64,000 nucleotides of DNA from contig NZ_AOFQ01000026.1 of the NCBI RefSeq assembly GCF_000495915.1, forward strand, positions 78,497-142,496, written 5' to 3'. Below are positions 50,718-58,560 of the stretch, piece after piece. The position numbers and the translations under genes are program-made. Origin of the DNA: Stutzerimonas chloritidismutans AW-1 (lineage in GTDB: Bacteria; Pseudomonadota; Gammaproteobacteria; Pseudomonadales; Pseudomonadaceae). Position 1 is the stretch's first letter, and the number at the start of each line of letters is the position of its first letter. The notes under the pieces were generated by a model. The model was not told where the DNA came from, did not search any database, and saw only the letters and a list, made by a program, of their open reading frames with translations.

Positions 50718-52285
50718 TCGATGACCCTCCCCTTGAGAGCGAATAGTCCCTGAGGACGCTTCTGGATGAAGAGGATGATCAGCGCGAGGATGAGGATCTT
50801 GCCCAGCACGGCGCCGATCTGCGGTTCGAGGATCTTGTTGGCGATGCCCAGGCCGAAGGCGGCGAAGATGCTGCCGGCCAGCTGGCCGACACCGCCGAGC
50901 ACCACCACCAGGAAGGAGTCGATGATGTAGCTCTGGCCGAGATCCGGGCCGACGTTGCCGATCTGGCTAAGTGCAACACCACCGAGGCCAGCGATACCGG
51001 AGCCCAGCCCGAAGGCCATCATGTCGATGCGCCCGGTGGGCACCCCGCAGCACGCGGCCATGTTGCGGTTCTGCGTGACCGCACGCACGTTCAGGCCCAG
51101 ACGTGTCTTGTTCAGCAAGAGCCAGGTCAAGAGCACCACGAACAGCGCGAAGCCGATGATCACCATGCGGTTGTACGGCAGCACCAGGTTCGGCAATACC
51201 TGCAGGCCGCCGGAGAGCCAGCCGGGGTTGGCGACTTCGACGTTCTGCGCGCCGAACAGCACGCGCACCAGCTGGATCAGGATCAGGCTGATGCCCCAGG
51301 TCGCCAGCAATGTTTCCAGCGGGCGGCCGTACAGATGGCGGATCACCGTGCGCTCCAGCGCCATGCCGATCACGGCGGTGACGAAAAAGGCCACCGGCAG
51401 CGCCACCAGCGGGTAGAACGCCAGCGCGTCGGGTGCGAGCCGCGCCATCAGCACCTGCACCATATAGGTGGTATAGGCCCCGAGCATCAGCATCTCGCCG
51501 TGGGCCATGTTGATCACGCCGAGCAGGCCGAAGGTGATCGCCAGCCCGAGGGCGGCGAGCAGCAGGATCGAGCCCAGCGACAGGCCGCTGAAGGCCTGGC
51601 CGAGTAGTTCGCCGATCAGCAGTTTGCGTTTGACCTGGGCCAGGCTGGTCTCGGCGGCCTTGCGCACGGCGGCGTCGGTTTCCGCCGCGTCGGCCAGCAG
51701 GTTTTCCAGCCTTACCCGCGCCAGCGGAGCACCGGTTTCGCCAAGCAACCGCACGGCGGCGAGGCGCACGGCCGGGTCGCTCGCGGTCAGCTGCAGGTTG
51801 GCTAGCGCCAGGGTCAGCGCTTCGCTGACGGCAGCATCTTCCTCTACGTCCAGGCGCTGCTGGAGCAGCTTGAGCTGTTCCGGCTTGCCGCTGCGCTGCA
51901 GGCGCTTGGCCGCAGCGAGACGCTGCGCGGGGTCTTCGGCGAACAGCTGGTGGCTGGCCAGCGCGGTGTTGAGCAGACCACGCAGGCGGTTGTTCAGGCG
52001 CAGCTTCTTCGGCGTGCCGACCGGCTCGGCGTCGCCTTCGAGGGCACGGTAGGCCCCGTTTTCCTCGATGAAGGGCGTCTTGTTCTTGTCGATCACCACG
52101 CGGCTGGCGCGCAGCGCTTCGATCAACGGCAGGCGCTCAGGCGCGGGCACGGCGGCCCAACTTTCCAGCAGCTTGGCCTGTTTGGCGGGGCTGGCCTTGG
52201 CGTAGTCGGCCGCGTCTCCGGCCTGGGCCGCCCAGGGCAGGGCGAGCAGGAGCAGCAGCAATAATCGGTGTAGGGCAGTGTTCAT
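50714..52285 (-). CDS. urtB: Urea ABC transporter permease UrtB with N-terminal extension
   Basis: 523 residues. A signal-peptide-like start (LHRLLLLLLLALPWAAQAG) and a ~200-residue helical domain (AAKRLQRSGKPEQLKLLQQ, AVRLAAVRLLGETGAPLARVRLENLL, HEAT-like) come before the LivH-type permease part. That part has FSGLSLGSILLLAALGLAITFGLLGVINMAHGEMLMLGAYTTYMV and IDSFLVVVLGGVGQLAGSIFAAFG. The long extension is common in proteobacterial UrtB and should face the periplasm, perhaps to dock UrtA. Confidence 0.93.
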   Translation of the reverse strand: MNTALHRLLLLLLLALPWAAQAGDAADYAKASPAKQAKLLESWAAVPAPERLPLIEALRASRVVIDKNKTPFIEENGAYRALEGDAEPVGTPKKLRLNNRLRGLLNTALASHQLFAEDPAQRLAAAKRLQRSGKPEQLKLLQQRLDVEEDAAVSEALTLALANLQLTASDPAVRLAAVRLLGETGAPLARVRLENLLADAAETDAAVRKAAETSLAQVKRKLLIGELLGQAFSGLSLGSILLLAALGLAITFGLLGVINMAHGEMLMLGAYTTYMVQVLMARLAPDALAFYPLVALPVAFFVTAVIGMALERTVIRHLYGRPLETLLATWGISLILIQLVRVLFGAQNVEVANPGWLSGGLQVLPNLVLPYNRMVIIGFALFVVLLTWLLLNKTRLGLNVRAVTQNRNMAACCGVPTGRIDMMAFGLGSGIAGLGGVALSQIGNVGPDLGQSYIIDSFLVVVLGGVGQLAGSIFAAFGLGIANKILEPQIGAVLGKILILALIILFIQKRPQGLFALKGRVID

Positions 52286-52400
52286 CTGTGTATTCCCCAG
52301 GGGGCGCCGTGTGCTCTCTTGGCGGAGCTGGCGGCGGTGGGCAGGCGGATGAGATCGTCTCGACTACGCGTCTCGATCCGCCCGACGAAAGCCGAGTGAT

Positions 52401-52449
52401 CGCAGGGTGGATCGGGACGCGGAGTTGGCGCGTCATCCATCCACCGCGG
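52401..52449. repeat. GTAGGGTGG-family palindromic repeat, copy 7 (diverged)
   Basis: CGCAGGGTGGATCGGGACGC ... GCGTCATCCATCCACCGCGG between urtA and urtB; longer centre than the other copies and G/A changes in the first arm. Confidence 0.6.
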
Positions 52450-52461
52450 CGACCGCAGCGG

Positions 52462-53730
52462 TTAGTTCGACTTCACCGCGTAATCCGGCTTCTTGTCGTT
52501 GCCCGGGATGTAGGGACTCCACGGCTGCGCGCGGACCGGGCTTTCGGTTTCCCAGACCACCGAGAACTGACCGTCGTCCTGGACTTCACCGATCATCACC
52601 GGCTTGTGCAGGTGGTGGTTCTTCTCGTCCATGGTCAGGGTGTAGCCGCTCGGCGCCTCGAAGGTCTGGCCAGCGAGGGCGTCGCGCACCTTGCCTACGT
52701 CGGTGGTGCCGGCTTTCTCGACTGCCTGCGCCCACATGTGGATACCGACGTAGGTGGCTTCCATCGGGTCGTTGGTCACGGCCTTGTCGGCGCCAGGCAG
52801 GTTCTGGGCCTTGGCGTAGGCTTTCCACTTGCTGACGAAGGCTTCGTTGACCGGGTTTTCAACCGACTGGAAGTAGTTCCAGGCGGCCAGGTGACCGACC
52901 AGCGGCTTGGTGTCGATGCCGCGCAGTTCTTCCTCGCCGACCGAGAAGGCGACAACCGGAACGTCAGTGGCTTCCAGGCCCTGGTTGGCCAGCTCCTTGT
53001 AGAAGGGCACGTTGGAGTCGCCGTTGATGGTCGACACCACAGCGGTCTTGCCGCCGGCGGAGAACTTCTTGATGTTGGCGACGATGGTCTGGTAATCGCT
53101 GTGGCCGAACGGCGTGTAGATTTCTTCGATGCTGGATTCCGGCACGCCCTTGCTGATCAGGAAGGCGCGCAGGATCTTGTTGGTGGTGCGCGGGTAGACG
53201 TAGTCGGTGCCGAGCAGGAAGAAGCGTTCGGCGCTGCCGCCGTCTTCGCTCATCAGGTATTCAACGGCCGGGATGGCCTGCTGGTTTGGCGCGGCGCCGG
53301 TGTAGAAGACGTTCGGCGACAGCTCTTCACCTTCGTATTGCACGGGGTAGAACAAGAGGCCGTCGAGTTCTTCATATACCGGCAGTACGGATTTGCGCGA
53401 AACGGAGGTCCAGCAGCCGAAGGTCACCGCCACCTTGTCCTGAGTCAGCAGCTGGCGGCCTTTCTCGGCGAACAGCGGCCAGTTGGAGGCTGGGTCGACC
53501 ACCACCGGCTCGAGCTGCTTGCCGAGCACGCCGCCCTTGGCGTTGATCTCGTCGATGGTCATCAGCGCCATGTCCTTGAGCGAGGTCTCGGAGATGGCCA
53601 TGGTGCCGGACAGCGAATGCAGGATGCCGACCTTGATGGTCTCTGCGGCCTGCAGGGTGAACGGGAACAGGCCGCTGAGCATCAGGGCGCTGGCGGCGAG
53701 GGTGGTCTTGATCAGAGGACGGCGTTTCAT
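52462..53730 (-). CDS. urtA: Urea ABC transporter substrate-binding protein UrtA
   Basis: 422 residues from ATG 53730 (frame open further upstream). A signal peptide (RRPLIKTTLAASALMLSGLFPFTLQAAE) leads to a Leu/Ile/Val-type binding protein with ETIKVGILHSLSGTMAISETSLKDMALMTIDEINAKGG, AVTFGCWTSVSRKSVLPV and LFYPVQYEGEE, the UrtA blocks. Binds urea in the periplasm. Lies 176 bases upstream of urtB; a sigma-54-type promoter is 65-80 bases before its ATG. Confidence 0.95.
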   Translation of the reverse strand: MKRRPLIKTTLAASALMLSGLFPFTLQAAETIKVGILHSLSGTMAISETSLKDMALMTIDEINAKGGVLGKQLEPVVVDPASNWPLFAEKGRQLLTQDKVAVTFGCWTSVSRKSVLPVYEELDGLLFYPVQYEGEELSPNVFYTGAAPNQQAIPAVEYLMSEDGGSAERFFLLGTDYVYPRTTNKILRAFLISKGVPESSIEEIYTPFGHSDYQTIVANIKKFSAGGKTAVVSTINGDSNVPFYKELANQGLEATDVPVVAFSVGEEELRGIDTKPLVGHLAAWNYFQSVENPVNEAFVSKWKAYAKAQNLPGADKAVTNDPMEATYVGIHMWAQAVEKAGTTDVGKVRDALAGQTFEAPSGYTLTMDEKNHHLHKPVMIGEVQDDGQFSVVWETESPVRAQPWSPYIPGNDKKPDYAVKSN

Positions 53731-53794
53731 TGTGGGGCTCCTTGGCTGTCCGTGCGCAACTGTGGGCTGAAAACATCGGAACGCCAGGAGTAAT

Positions 53795-53810
53795 GGCAGC
53801 ATCCGTGCCA
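53795..53810 (-). promoter_or_regulatory. Sigma-54-type promoter of the urtABCDE operon
   Basis: On the - strand TGGCACGGATGCTGCC: TGGCACG at -24 is perfect and CTGC at -12 differs by one from TTGC, with correct spacing. It lies 65 bases before the urtA ATG. An NtrC-type activator is expected. Confidence 0.75.
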
Positions 53811-53813
53811 AAT

Positions 53814-53846
53814 GGCGCAAAGCCTTCTGCGACGCAGCTTTGCGCC
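53814..53846. promoter_or_regulatory. 10-bp inverted repeat upstream of the urtA promoter
   Basis: GGCGCAAAGC (53814-53823) and GCTTTGCGCC (53837-53846), perfect arms, 13-base spacer, immediately upstream of the -24 element. Could be an activator site or a hairpin. Not a canonical NtrC site. Confidence 0.4.
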
Positions 53847-54021
53847 GATCTGGGGTTGATCGGGCTGCTTTCGCGGTGAGCCATGCTGGTGCACGCGAAT
53901 GCCGGTGGTGCACCGCGGGAGGCCGCTTTGCCCGATTTCAGTGCCGCGCCGAGTGGCTCCGCCACTTGCAGCTGCCGGGTGTCACTTCTAGCATGGCCGG
54001 CCCGTATCGAGACCCGTCGCC

Positions 54022-54660
54022 ATGCCCCGTCCACCGCGTCCTCCATCCTCGCGTCCGCCTGCACGAACCGCGCGCCCATCCGCGCCGCGGCGCGTCGCCA
54101 AGGCACCGCCGGCCGAGCCACGCCTGTTGTTGCTGAACAAGCCGTTCGACGTGCTGACGCAATTCAACGATGCCGATGGCCGCGCGACGCTGAAGGATTA
54201 CGTGCAGGTGCCGGGCGTCTATCCGGCTGGCCGGCTGGATCGCGACAGCGAGGGGCTGCTGCTCTTGACCAACGACGGTCAGTTGCAGGCGCGCATCGCC
54301 GACCCCAAGCACAAGCTGCCGAAGACCTACTGGGTGCAGGTGGAGGGTGAGGTCAGCGCCGAGCAGCTGCAGCGCTTGCGCGATGGCGTCCAGCTCAATG
54401 ACGGCCTGACCCTGCCCGCCGAAGCGCGGCAGCTGGACGAGCCCGAGCTATGGCCACGCAACCCGCCGGTGCGTTTTCGCAAGAGCGTGCCGACCAGCTG
54501 GCTGGAATTGGTGATTCGCGAGGGGCGTAATCGCCAGGTCAGACGCATGACGGCGGCGGTTGGGTTGCCGACCCTGCGTCTGGTGCGGGTGCGCATCGGG
54601 CCGTGGGCGCTCGATGGCCTGCAGCCGGGTGAGTGGCTGGAGGTGCCGGCGCAGCTGTAG
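54022..54660 (+). CDS. rluE: RluE-type 23S rRNA pseudouridine synthase
   Basis: 212 residues. The RsuA/RluB/E/F family motif [36 protein letters not shown] contains the catalytic Asp (GRLDRDS). The first ~30 residues are Pro/Arg-rich and there is no S4 domain, which points to RluE (modifies U2457 of 23S rRNA). [28 protein letters not shown] is the C-terminal family block. Divergent from urtA. Confidence 0.92.
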   Translation: MPRPPRPPSSRPPARTARPSAPRRVAKAPPAEPRLLLLNKPFDVLTQFNDADGRATLKDYVQVPGVYPAGRLDRDSEGLLLLTNDGQLQARIADPKHKLPKTYWVQVEGEVSAEQLQRLRDGVQLNDGLTLPAEARQLDEPELWPRNPPVRFRKSVPTSWLELVIREGRNRQVRRMTAAVGLPTLRLVRVRIGPWALDGLQPGEWLEVPAQL

Positions 54661-54681
54661 CGCGCCGGCCGGTGCCTCAAC

Positions 54682-54900
54682 TCAGTGCGGGATGCCCTGA
54701 GTCACTTCGATGACGTAACCGATGACCGGCTTGGCGAGAAAGGCGAACAGGCACAGGCCTAGGCCGAGGAAGAGGATGGCGGTGCCGAGGCGACCGGCCT
54801 TCGACTTCTTGGCCAGGTCCCAGATGATGAACGCCATGAAGGCCATCAGCCCGCCGACGAGCACGATCATCATCCACTTTTCGAAAACTTCGGGCTCCAC
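54682..54900 (-). CDS. DUF2788 family small membrane protein
   Basis: 72 residues from a GTG with AGGAG 7 bases upstream. Two helices (MMIVLVGGLMAFMAFIIWDLAKKSKAGR and LGTAILFLGLGLCLFAFLAKPVIGYVIE) and nothing else. Family DUF2788, function unknown. Converges on rluE. Confidence 0.86.
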   Translation of the reverse strand: MEPEVFEKWMMIVLVGGLMAFMAFIIWDLAKKSKAGRLGTAILFLGLGLCLFAFLAKPVIGYVIEVTQGIPH

Positions 54901-55075
54901 AGGGATCTCCTGAGTGACTTCGACGAATGCGCCCGTGGCAGGCCGGGCGCGAAAGCGGCGCAGTATACGCCGCCAGCGAGTGGCGGGTGTGCCACCGCTG
55001 GTTGGACGGTCGAGCTCGGAAAGCGTTCGGATCGCGCCGACCGGGCGCCGGTGCGGCGAAATGTCTCACCGGTAT

Positions 55076-55468
55076 TCAGTAGGCCGCCTTGATCACGTCG
55101 ATGCCCTTGTTCAGCACCGTGCGCCAGGCCTGCAGATCTTGCTTTTCCAGCTCCCCGTCGTGCTGGCCGATGGTTTTCAGCAGCGCTTCGATCCACAGGT
55201 CATAGAGCTCGGGGCGGATGTCCAGATGTGCGCGTGAATGGCTCTTGCCCAGTGCGCGGAGTTTGGTATCCGGCATGCCGCGGGCGAACAGCACCAGATT
55301 GAGAATGCCGGCGCGCAGCAACTGTTTCTGCGCGGTCATGTCGGTGCGCACGAACTTCTCCCGGATCGCCGGTGAGCTGGTGAGGAAGGACGCGTAGAAG
55401 TCATCGAAGAAGTTGGGACTGGCGCAGCAGCGGCCGTAGCTCTGCATGACGCGGTTGGTGTCTTTCAT
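55076..55468 (-). CDS. Globin-like protein
   Basis: 130 residues from ATG 55468 (another ATG two codons upstream). Single globin domain: NRVMQSYGRCCASPNFFDDFYASFLTSSPAIREKFVRTD, AGILNLVLFARG and SHSRAHLDIRPELYDLWIEALLKTIGQHD, where RAHLDIRPELY carries the proximal-type His. Related to the short globins fused to signalling domains in other bacteria, but free-standing here. Ligand is unproven. Confidence 0.85.
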   Translation of the reverse strand: MKDTNRVMQSYGRCCASPNFFDDFYASFLTSSPAIREKFVRTDMTAQKQLLRAGILNLVLFARGMPDTKLRALGKSHSRAHLDIRPELYDLWIEALLKTIGQHDGELEKQDLQAWRTVLNKGIDVIKAAY

Positions 55469-55631
55469 GGGCATTCCCTTGCACGAGGGCATTTTGCAGC
55501 GAGGCCCGCCGGTGAGCAGGCGATGGACGATCCGCCCCGGCCGGGATCATCCGTGTGCGGGGCGGTGCAGAAGGGGGCGGATTATAGGCAGCAACCCTGC
55601 GAAGTGTGGGGCGAAAGCTGTGAGCCATGTC

Positions 55632-56111
55632 TCAGCTGCGCAAATGCTCCAGCGGCAGCTCCGTACTCGATGACACCTGGCGCAATACGAAGCTGGAACG
55701 CACGCTGGAGACGCCTTCGATGCGCGTCAGGGTGCCGAGCAGAAACTGCTGGTAATGCTCCATGTCGGGCACCACGACTTTGAGTTGGTAGTCGGCGTCC
55801 ATCCCCGTGACCAGACTGCATTCGAGCACCTCCGGGCATTTGCCGATCACGCCTTCGAAGTGCTCGAAGCGCTCCGGTGTGTGCCGGTCCATGCCGATAA
55901 GCACGTAGGCGGTAAGGGTCAGGCCGAGCTTCTTGCGGTCGAGCAGGGCGACCTGGCGGGCAATGTAGCCATCGTCTTCCAGCTGTTTGACCCGGCGGGA
56001 GCAGGGCGAGGGTGACAGGCCGATGCGTTCAGCCAGTTCCTGGTTGGAGATGCGGGCGTCGTGCTGCAATTCGGCGAGGATGCGCAGGTCGTAGCGATCT
56101 AATTTGCTCAT
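55632..56111 (-). CDS. Lrp/AsnC-family transcriptional regulator
   Basis: 159 residues from ATG 56111. N-terminal helix-turn-helix (LDRYDLRILAELQHDARISNQELAERIGLSPSPCSRRVKQLEDDGYI) and C-terminal RAM/AsnC domain (FEGVIGKCPEVLECSLVTGMDADYQLKVVVPDMEHYQQF). Local regulator of an amino-acid pathway; the target is unknown. Three GATTGCG boxes about three helical turns apart lie upstream and suggest autoregulation. Confidence 0.92.
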   Translation of the reverse strand: MSKLDRYDLRILAELQHDARISNQELAERIGLSPSPCSRRVKQLEDDGYIARQVALLDRKKLGLTLTAYVLIGMDRHTPERFEHFEGVIGKCPEVLECSLVTGMDADYQLKVVVPDMEHYQQFLLGTLTRIEGVSSVRSSFVLRQVSSSTELPLEHLRS

Positions 56112-56132
56112 GGTGAATCTCGTTTGGGAATA

Positions 56133-56203
56133 GATTGCGCATGATGATGAATGCAGGGTGATTGATTGCGCAAGCGATGCCTTGATCAGCAATATTCGCA
56201 ATC
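56133..56203. promoter_or_regulatory. Three GATTGCG boxes before the Lrp gene
   Basis: GATTGCGCA at 56133-56141 and 56164-56172 (31 bases apart) and ATTCGCAATC (inverted) at 56194-56203. Spacing near three helical turns fits an Lrp octamer or hexamer. Inference. Confidence 0.5.
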
Positions 56204-56381
56204 CAGTGCTGTGTGGTGCGGCGTAAGCTTTATCTCAACTTCAGCCCCCGGCAGAAACGGACACGGCACAGCATCCCCGCCGTGACCACCGAAGGTCTTA
56301 CCAAGACCGACGGTCCGGGCCCCCGGTGCTCACGAGGCGCCGCGCGAAGAAGCCGTTATCATCGGCCAGACGAATCGAAGA

Positions 56382-56407
56382 GACCACGCCCAGGCGTGGT
56401 CTTTTTC
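56382..56407 (+). terminator. Intrinsic terminator in the Lrp upstream region
   Basis: Stem GACCACGCC (56382-56390) and GGCGTGGTC (56393-56401), 2-nt loop, T5 run directly after, + strand direction. No + strand gene upstream of it is annotated. Confidence 0.85.
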
Positions 56408-56456
56408 GTTGTGGGCGTTGTGGTGGTGCCTTGGAAATGGAATCCGAAAACTCCAA

Positions 56457-57347
56457 TCACCGCTTCGGCGGCGCTACCTCAAGCGGATCGGCATGCACCA
56501 GCACCTCCGCATTCGGATAGCGATCGTGAATCGCGTTCTCCACCGCCACGCACAGATCATGCGCCTGCGACAGCGGCAGGTCCCCCGGCAGCTCGAGATG
56601 CAACTGCACGAACCAACGGGTGCCGGAAATGCGTGTGCGGAAGTCATGGCAGCCATGCACGCCCGGCACTTCGCAGACCAGCTTCTGCATCTGCTCGCTG
56701 ATCTCCGGCGACAGTTCGGTATCCATCAGCACCGCGCCGGCCTCACGGACGATGGTGATGGCGCTCCAGAAGATGTACAGCGCGATACCGATGCCGAACA
56801 GTGCGTCCAGTCGCTCCCAGCCGAAGCTGGCCAGCACCAGCGCGAGCAGGATGCTGGTGTTGAGCAAGAGGTCTGAACGGTAGTGCAGCGAGTCGGCGCG
56901 GATGGCGGTGGAGCCGGTCACCTTGACCACGTGATGCTGATACCTCAGCAGAATGGCCGTCATCAGCAGTGAAAAGATCATCACCGCGATGCCGACGCCC
57001 TGGGCGCCCAACGGTTGCGGATGCAGCAGGCGGTCGACGCCTTGCACGCCAACGAGTATCGCGCTGACGCAGATGAATGCCGCCTGGCCCAGCCCGGCCA
57101 GAGCCTCGGCCTTGCCGTGGCCGTAGCGATGATCGTCGTCGGCCGGGCGCAGCGAGTAGTGCACCGCGAGCAGGTTGAGCAGCGACGCGGCGCCGTCGAG
57201 CAGCGAATCGGTGAGGCCGGCGAGCAGGCTCACCGAGCCGCTCAGCCACCAGGCCACGGCCTTGCTCAGCGCCAGCAGGATCGCCGTCGCCAGGGCCGCA
57301 GCGGTCGCCCGGCGCATGAGCCGGGCGTGGTCGCGGTTGATGCTCAT
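56457..57347 (-). CDS. Cation diffusion facilitator (FieF-like)
   Basis: 296 residues. Six membrane helices with the CDF metal site: SLLAGLTDSLLDGAASLLN (D-x3-D) and SLHYRSDLLLNTSILLALV (H/S-x3-D). A C-terminal cytoplasmic domain has VHGCHDFRTRISGTRWFVQLHLELPGDLPLSQAHDLCVAVENAIHDRYPNAEVLVHADP. Exports Fe2+ or Zn2+ by proton antiport; metal not fixed by sequence. Confidence 0.93.
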   Translation of the reverse strand: MSINRDHARLMRRATAAALATAILLALSKAVAWWLSGSVSLLAGLTDSLLDGAASLLNLLAVHYSLRPADDDHRYGHGKAEALAGLGQAAFICVSAILVGVQGVDRLLHPQPLGAQGVGIAVMIFSLLMTAILLRYQHHVVKVTGSTAIRADSLHYRSDLLLNTSILLALVLASFGWERLDALFGIGIALYIFWSAITIVREAGAVLMDTELSPEISEQMQKLVCEVPGVHGCHDFRTRISGTRWFVQLHLELPGDLPLSQAHDLCVAVENAIHDRYPNAEVLVHADPLEVAPPKR

Positions 57348-57369
57348 CGCCTGTTAGCCGTTCTCGACA

Positions 57370-57786
57370 TCAGGCAGCGGGGCGCAGACCGAAGGCGGCC
57401 AGCTGCTCGACGCTGCCGTTGTGCTGGATCAGGCGCGGGTCGGCCAGCGGCAGGCTGCGGCCGGTTTCCGCCTCGATAATGGCTTTCAGGCGCGCCGGGT
57501 CGATCTGGCCGTCGGCGCCGATGGCTTCCTGCAGTTTTTCCGGAGCCACGGAGTACTGATCATCGGGCAGGTAGATCGCGCCAGTGGTGAAGTCGATGCC
57601 GAAGGCAATCAATCCAGGAATGATTCCAAATATCAGCCCTACCGCGTTGAGGGCCGCAATCGCCGGGTCGATGCGGCCTTCGATCTGCCCGCGGCGATCC
57701 GGGTAGAACAGCGTGCCGCAGGCGGCCAGCTGGGTGAACAGGGAAGCGGCCAACACGCCGCCGATGATTCGGTTACGAGTACGCAT
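57370..57786 (-). CDS. Uncharacterised lipoprotein
   Basis: 138 residues. Signal peptide with lipobox LAACG, then GTLFYPDRRGQIEGRIDPAIAALNAVGLIFGIIPGLIAFGIDFTTGAIYLP and a C-terminal helical part (LQEAIGADGQIDPARLKAIIEAETGRSLPL). The central segment is hydrophobic and could insert in the membrane. Family known only as hypothetical. 22 bases after the CDF gene. Confidence 0.82.
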   Translation of the reverse strand: MRTRNRIIGGVLAASLFTQLAACGTLFYPDRRGQIEGRIDPAIAALNAVGLIFGIIPGLIAFGIDFTTGAIYLPDDQYSVAPEKLQEAIGADGQIDPARLKAIIEAETGRSLPLADPRLIQHNGSVEQLAAFGLRPAA

Positions 57787-58000
57787 AAGGACCTCCTGGA
57801 AAAGTGGCGCAACTATACAAGGGCCGGAAGACAGCTGGATGATGTTTTCTCGATATCAGACCATGCCGCGGGCTCGGGTGTTCGGCGTGTGCGCTGACGC
57901 ATGGGGTGGCTTTACCCAGTCCTTACCGAGGCCTGACGGACCGCTGCATCGGCCGGGCAGATAATCGCGCTGCGATTTCATCCCATCCCGGAGTTCAATC

Positions 58001-58501
58001 ATGTCCAGGTCACTGCCGCGCGCCGCGCTTGGCGCCGTTCTTTCCCTCTGCATCGCCTTGCCGGTCACCGCCGCACCTCCCGGTCCCGGGCCGGGTGCGC
58101 ATAGAGGGCCGGCGGGACCGGGGACGCAGCATGTGCCGGGCCCGCGTCACAGCCACGGCCTGCCGGCCGGTGCGCGGGAAATCTGGATCGGCAGCATGCT
58201 CTACTTCATTGCCGCCGGTACCTATTACCTGTGGAATGTAGAGCGCAATGTCTACGAGCCGGTCAGTCATCCGCCGCTGCCGGCCAGCGAGGCCACGCGA
58301 TATGATGTCATCGCCTATCCGGCCAAGGACCAGAGCGCCGAGCAGCAGAGCCGCGATCGCTACGAGTGTCATACCTGGGCCGTGAGCCAGAGCGGTTTCG
58401 ATCCGGCCAGCGCCCGGACGGCTCCGGCGGCGAGCGTTGCCGACATCTACAAGCGCGCCCTTGGCGCCTGCCTGACCGGACGCGGCTATAGCGTCAACTG
58501 A
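58001..58501 (+). CDS. Secreted DUF6515-like protein
   Basis: 166 residues. Signal peptide (SRSLPRAALGAVLSLCIALPVTAA) and a Pro/Gly/His-rich spacer (residues 24-52), then a region with YFIAAGTYYLWN. The C-terminal block SRDRYECHTWAVSQSGFDP carries Cys and His and is the recognisable motif of this family. A second Cys (GACLTGRGY) suggests a disulfide. Function unknown. Confidence 0.8.
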   Translation: MSRSLPRAALGAVLSLCIALPVTAAPPGPGPGAHRGPAGPGTQHVPGPRHSHGLPAGAREIWIGSMLYFIAAGTYYLWNVERNVYEPVSHPPLPASEATRYDVIAYPAKDQSAEQQSRDRYECHTWAVSQSGFDPASARTAPAASVADIYKRALGACLTGRGYSVN

Positions 58502-58560
58502 TGCGCCCAGCTTCGGGCGGGCGCCTCGGTTGTTGAATCGTCTGCCCGAAGCGAGTGCCC

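Larger units (their letters stand above)
56112..56456. other. Intergenic region upstream of the Lrp gene with candidate structured RNA
   Basis: About 345 bases. Holds the GATTGCG boxes (56133-56203), then a stretch with three small hairpins (56294-56326) ending in an intrinsic terminator at 56382-56406. No convincing coding frame, though an open frame (56213-56701) crosses it. Confidence 0.6.

Noticed and set aside
56213..56701. 162-codon + strand frame across the Lrp upstream region
   Set aside because: It runs through an intrinsic terminator and into the antisense of the CDF gene and has no recognisable features.
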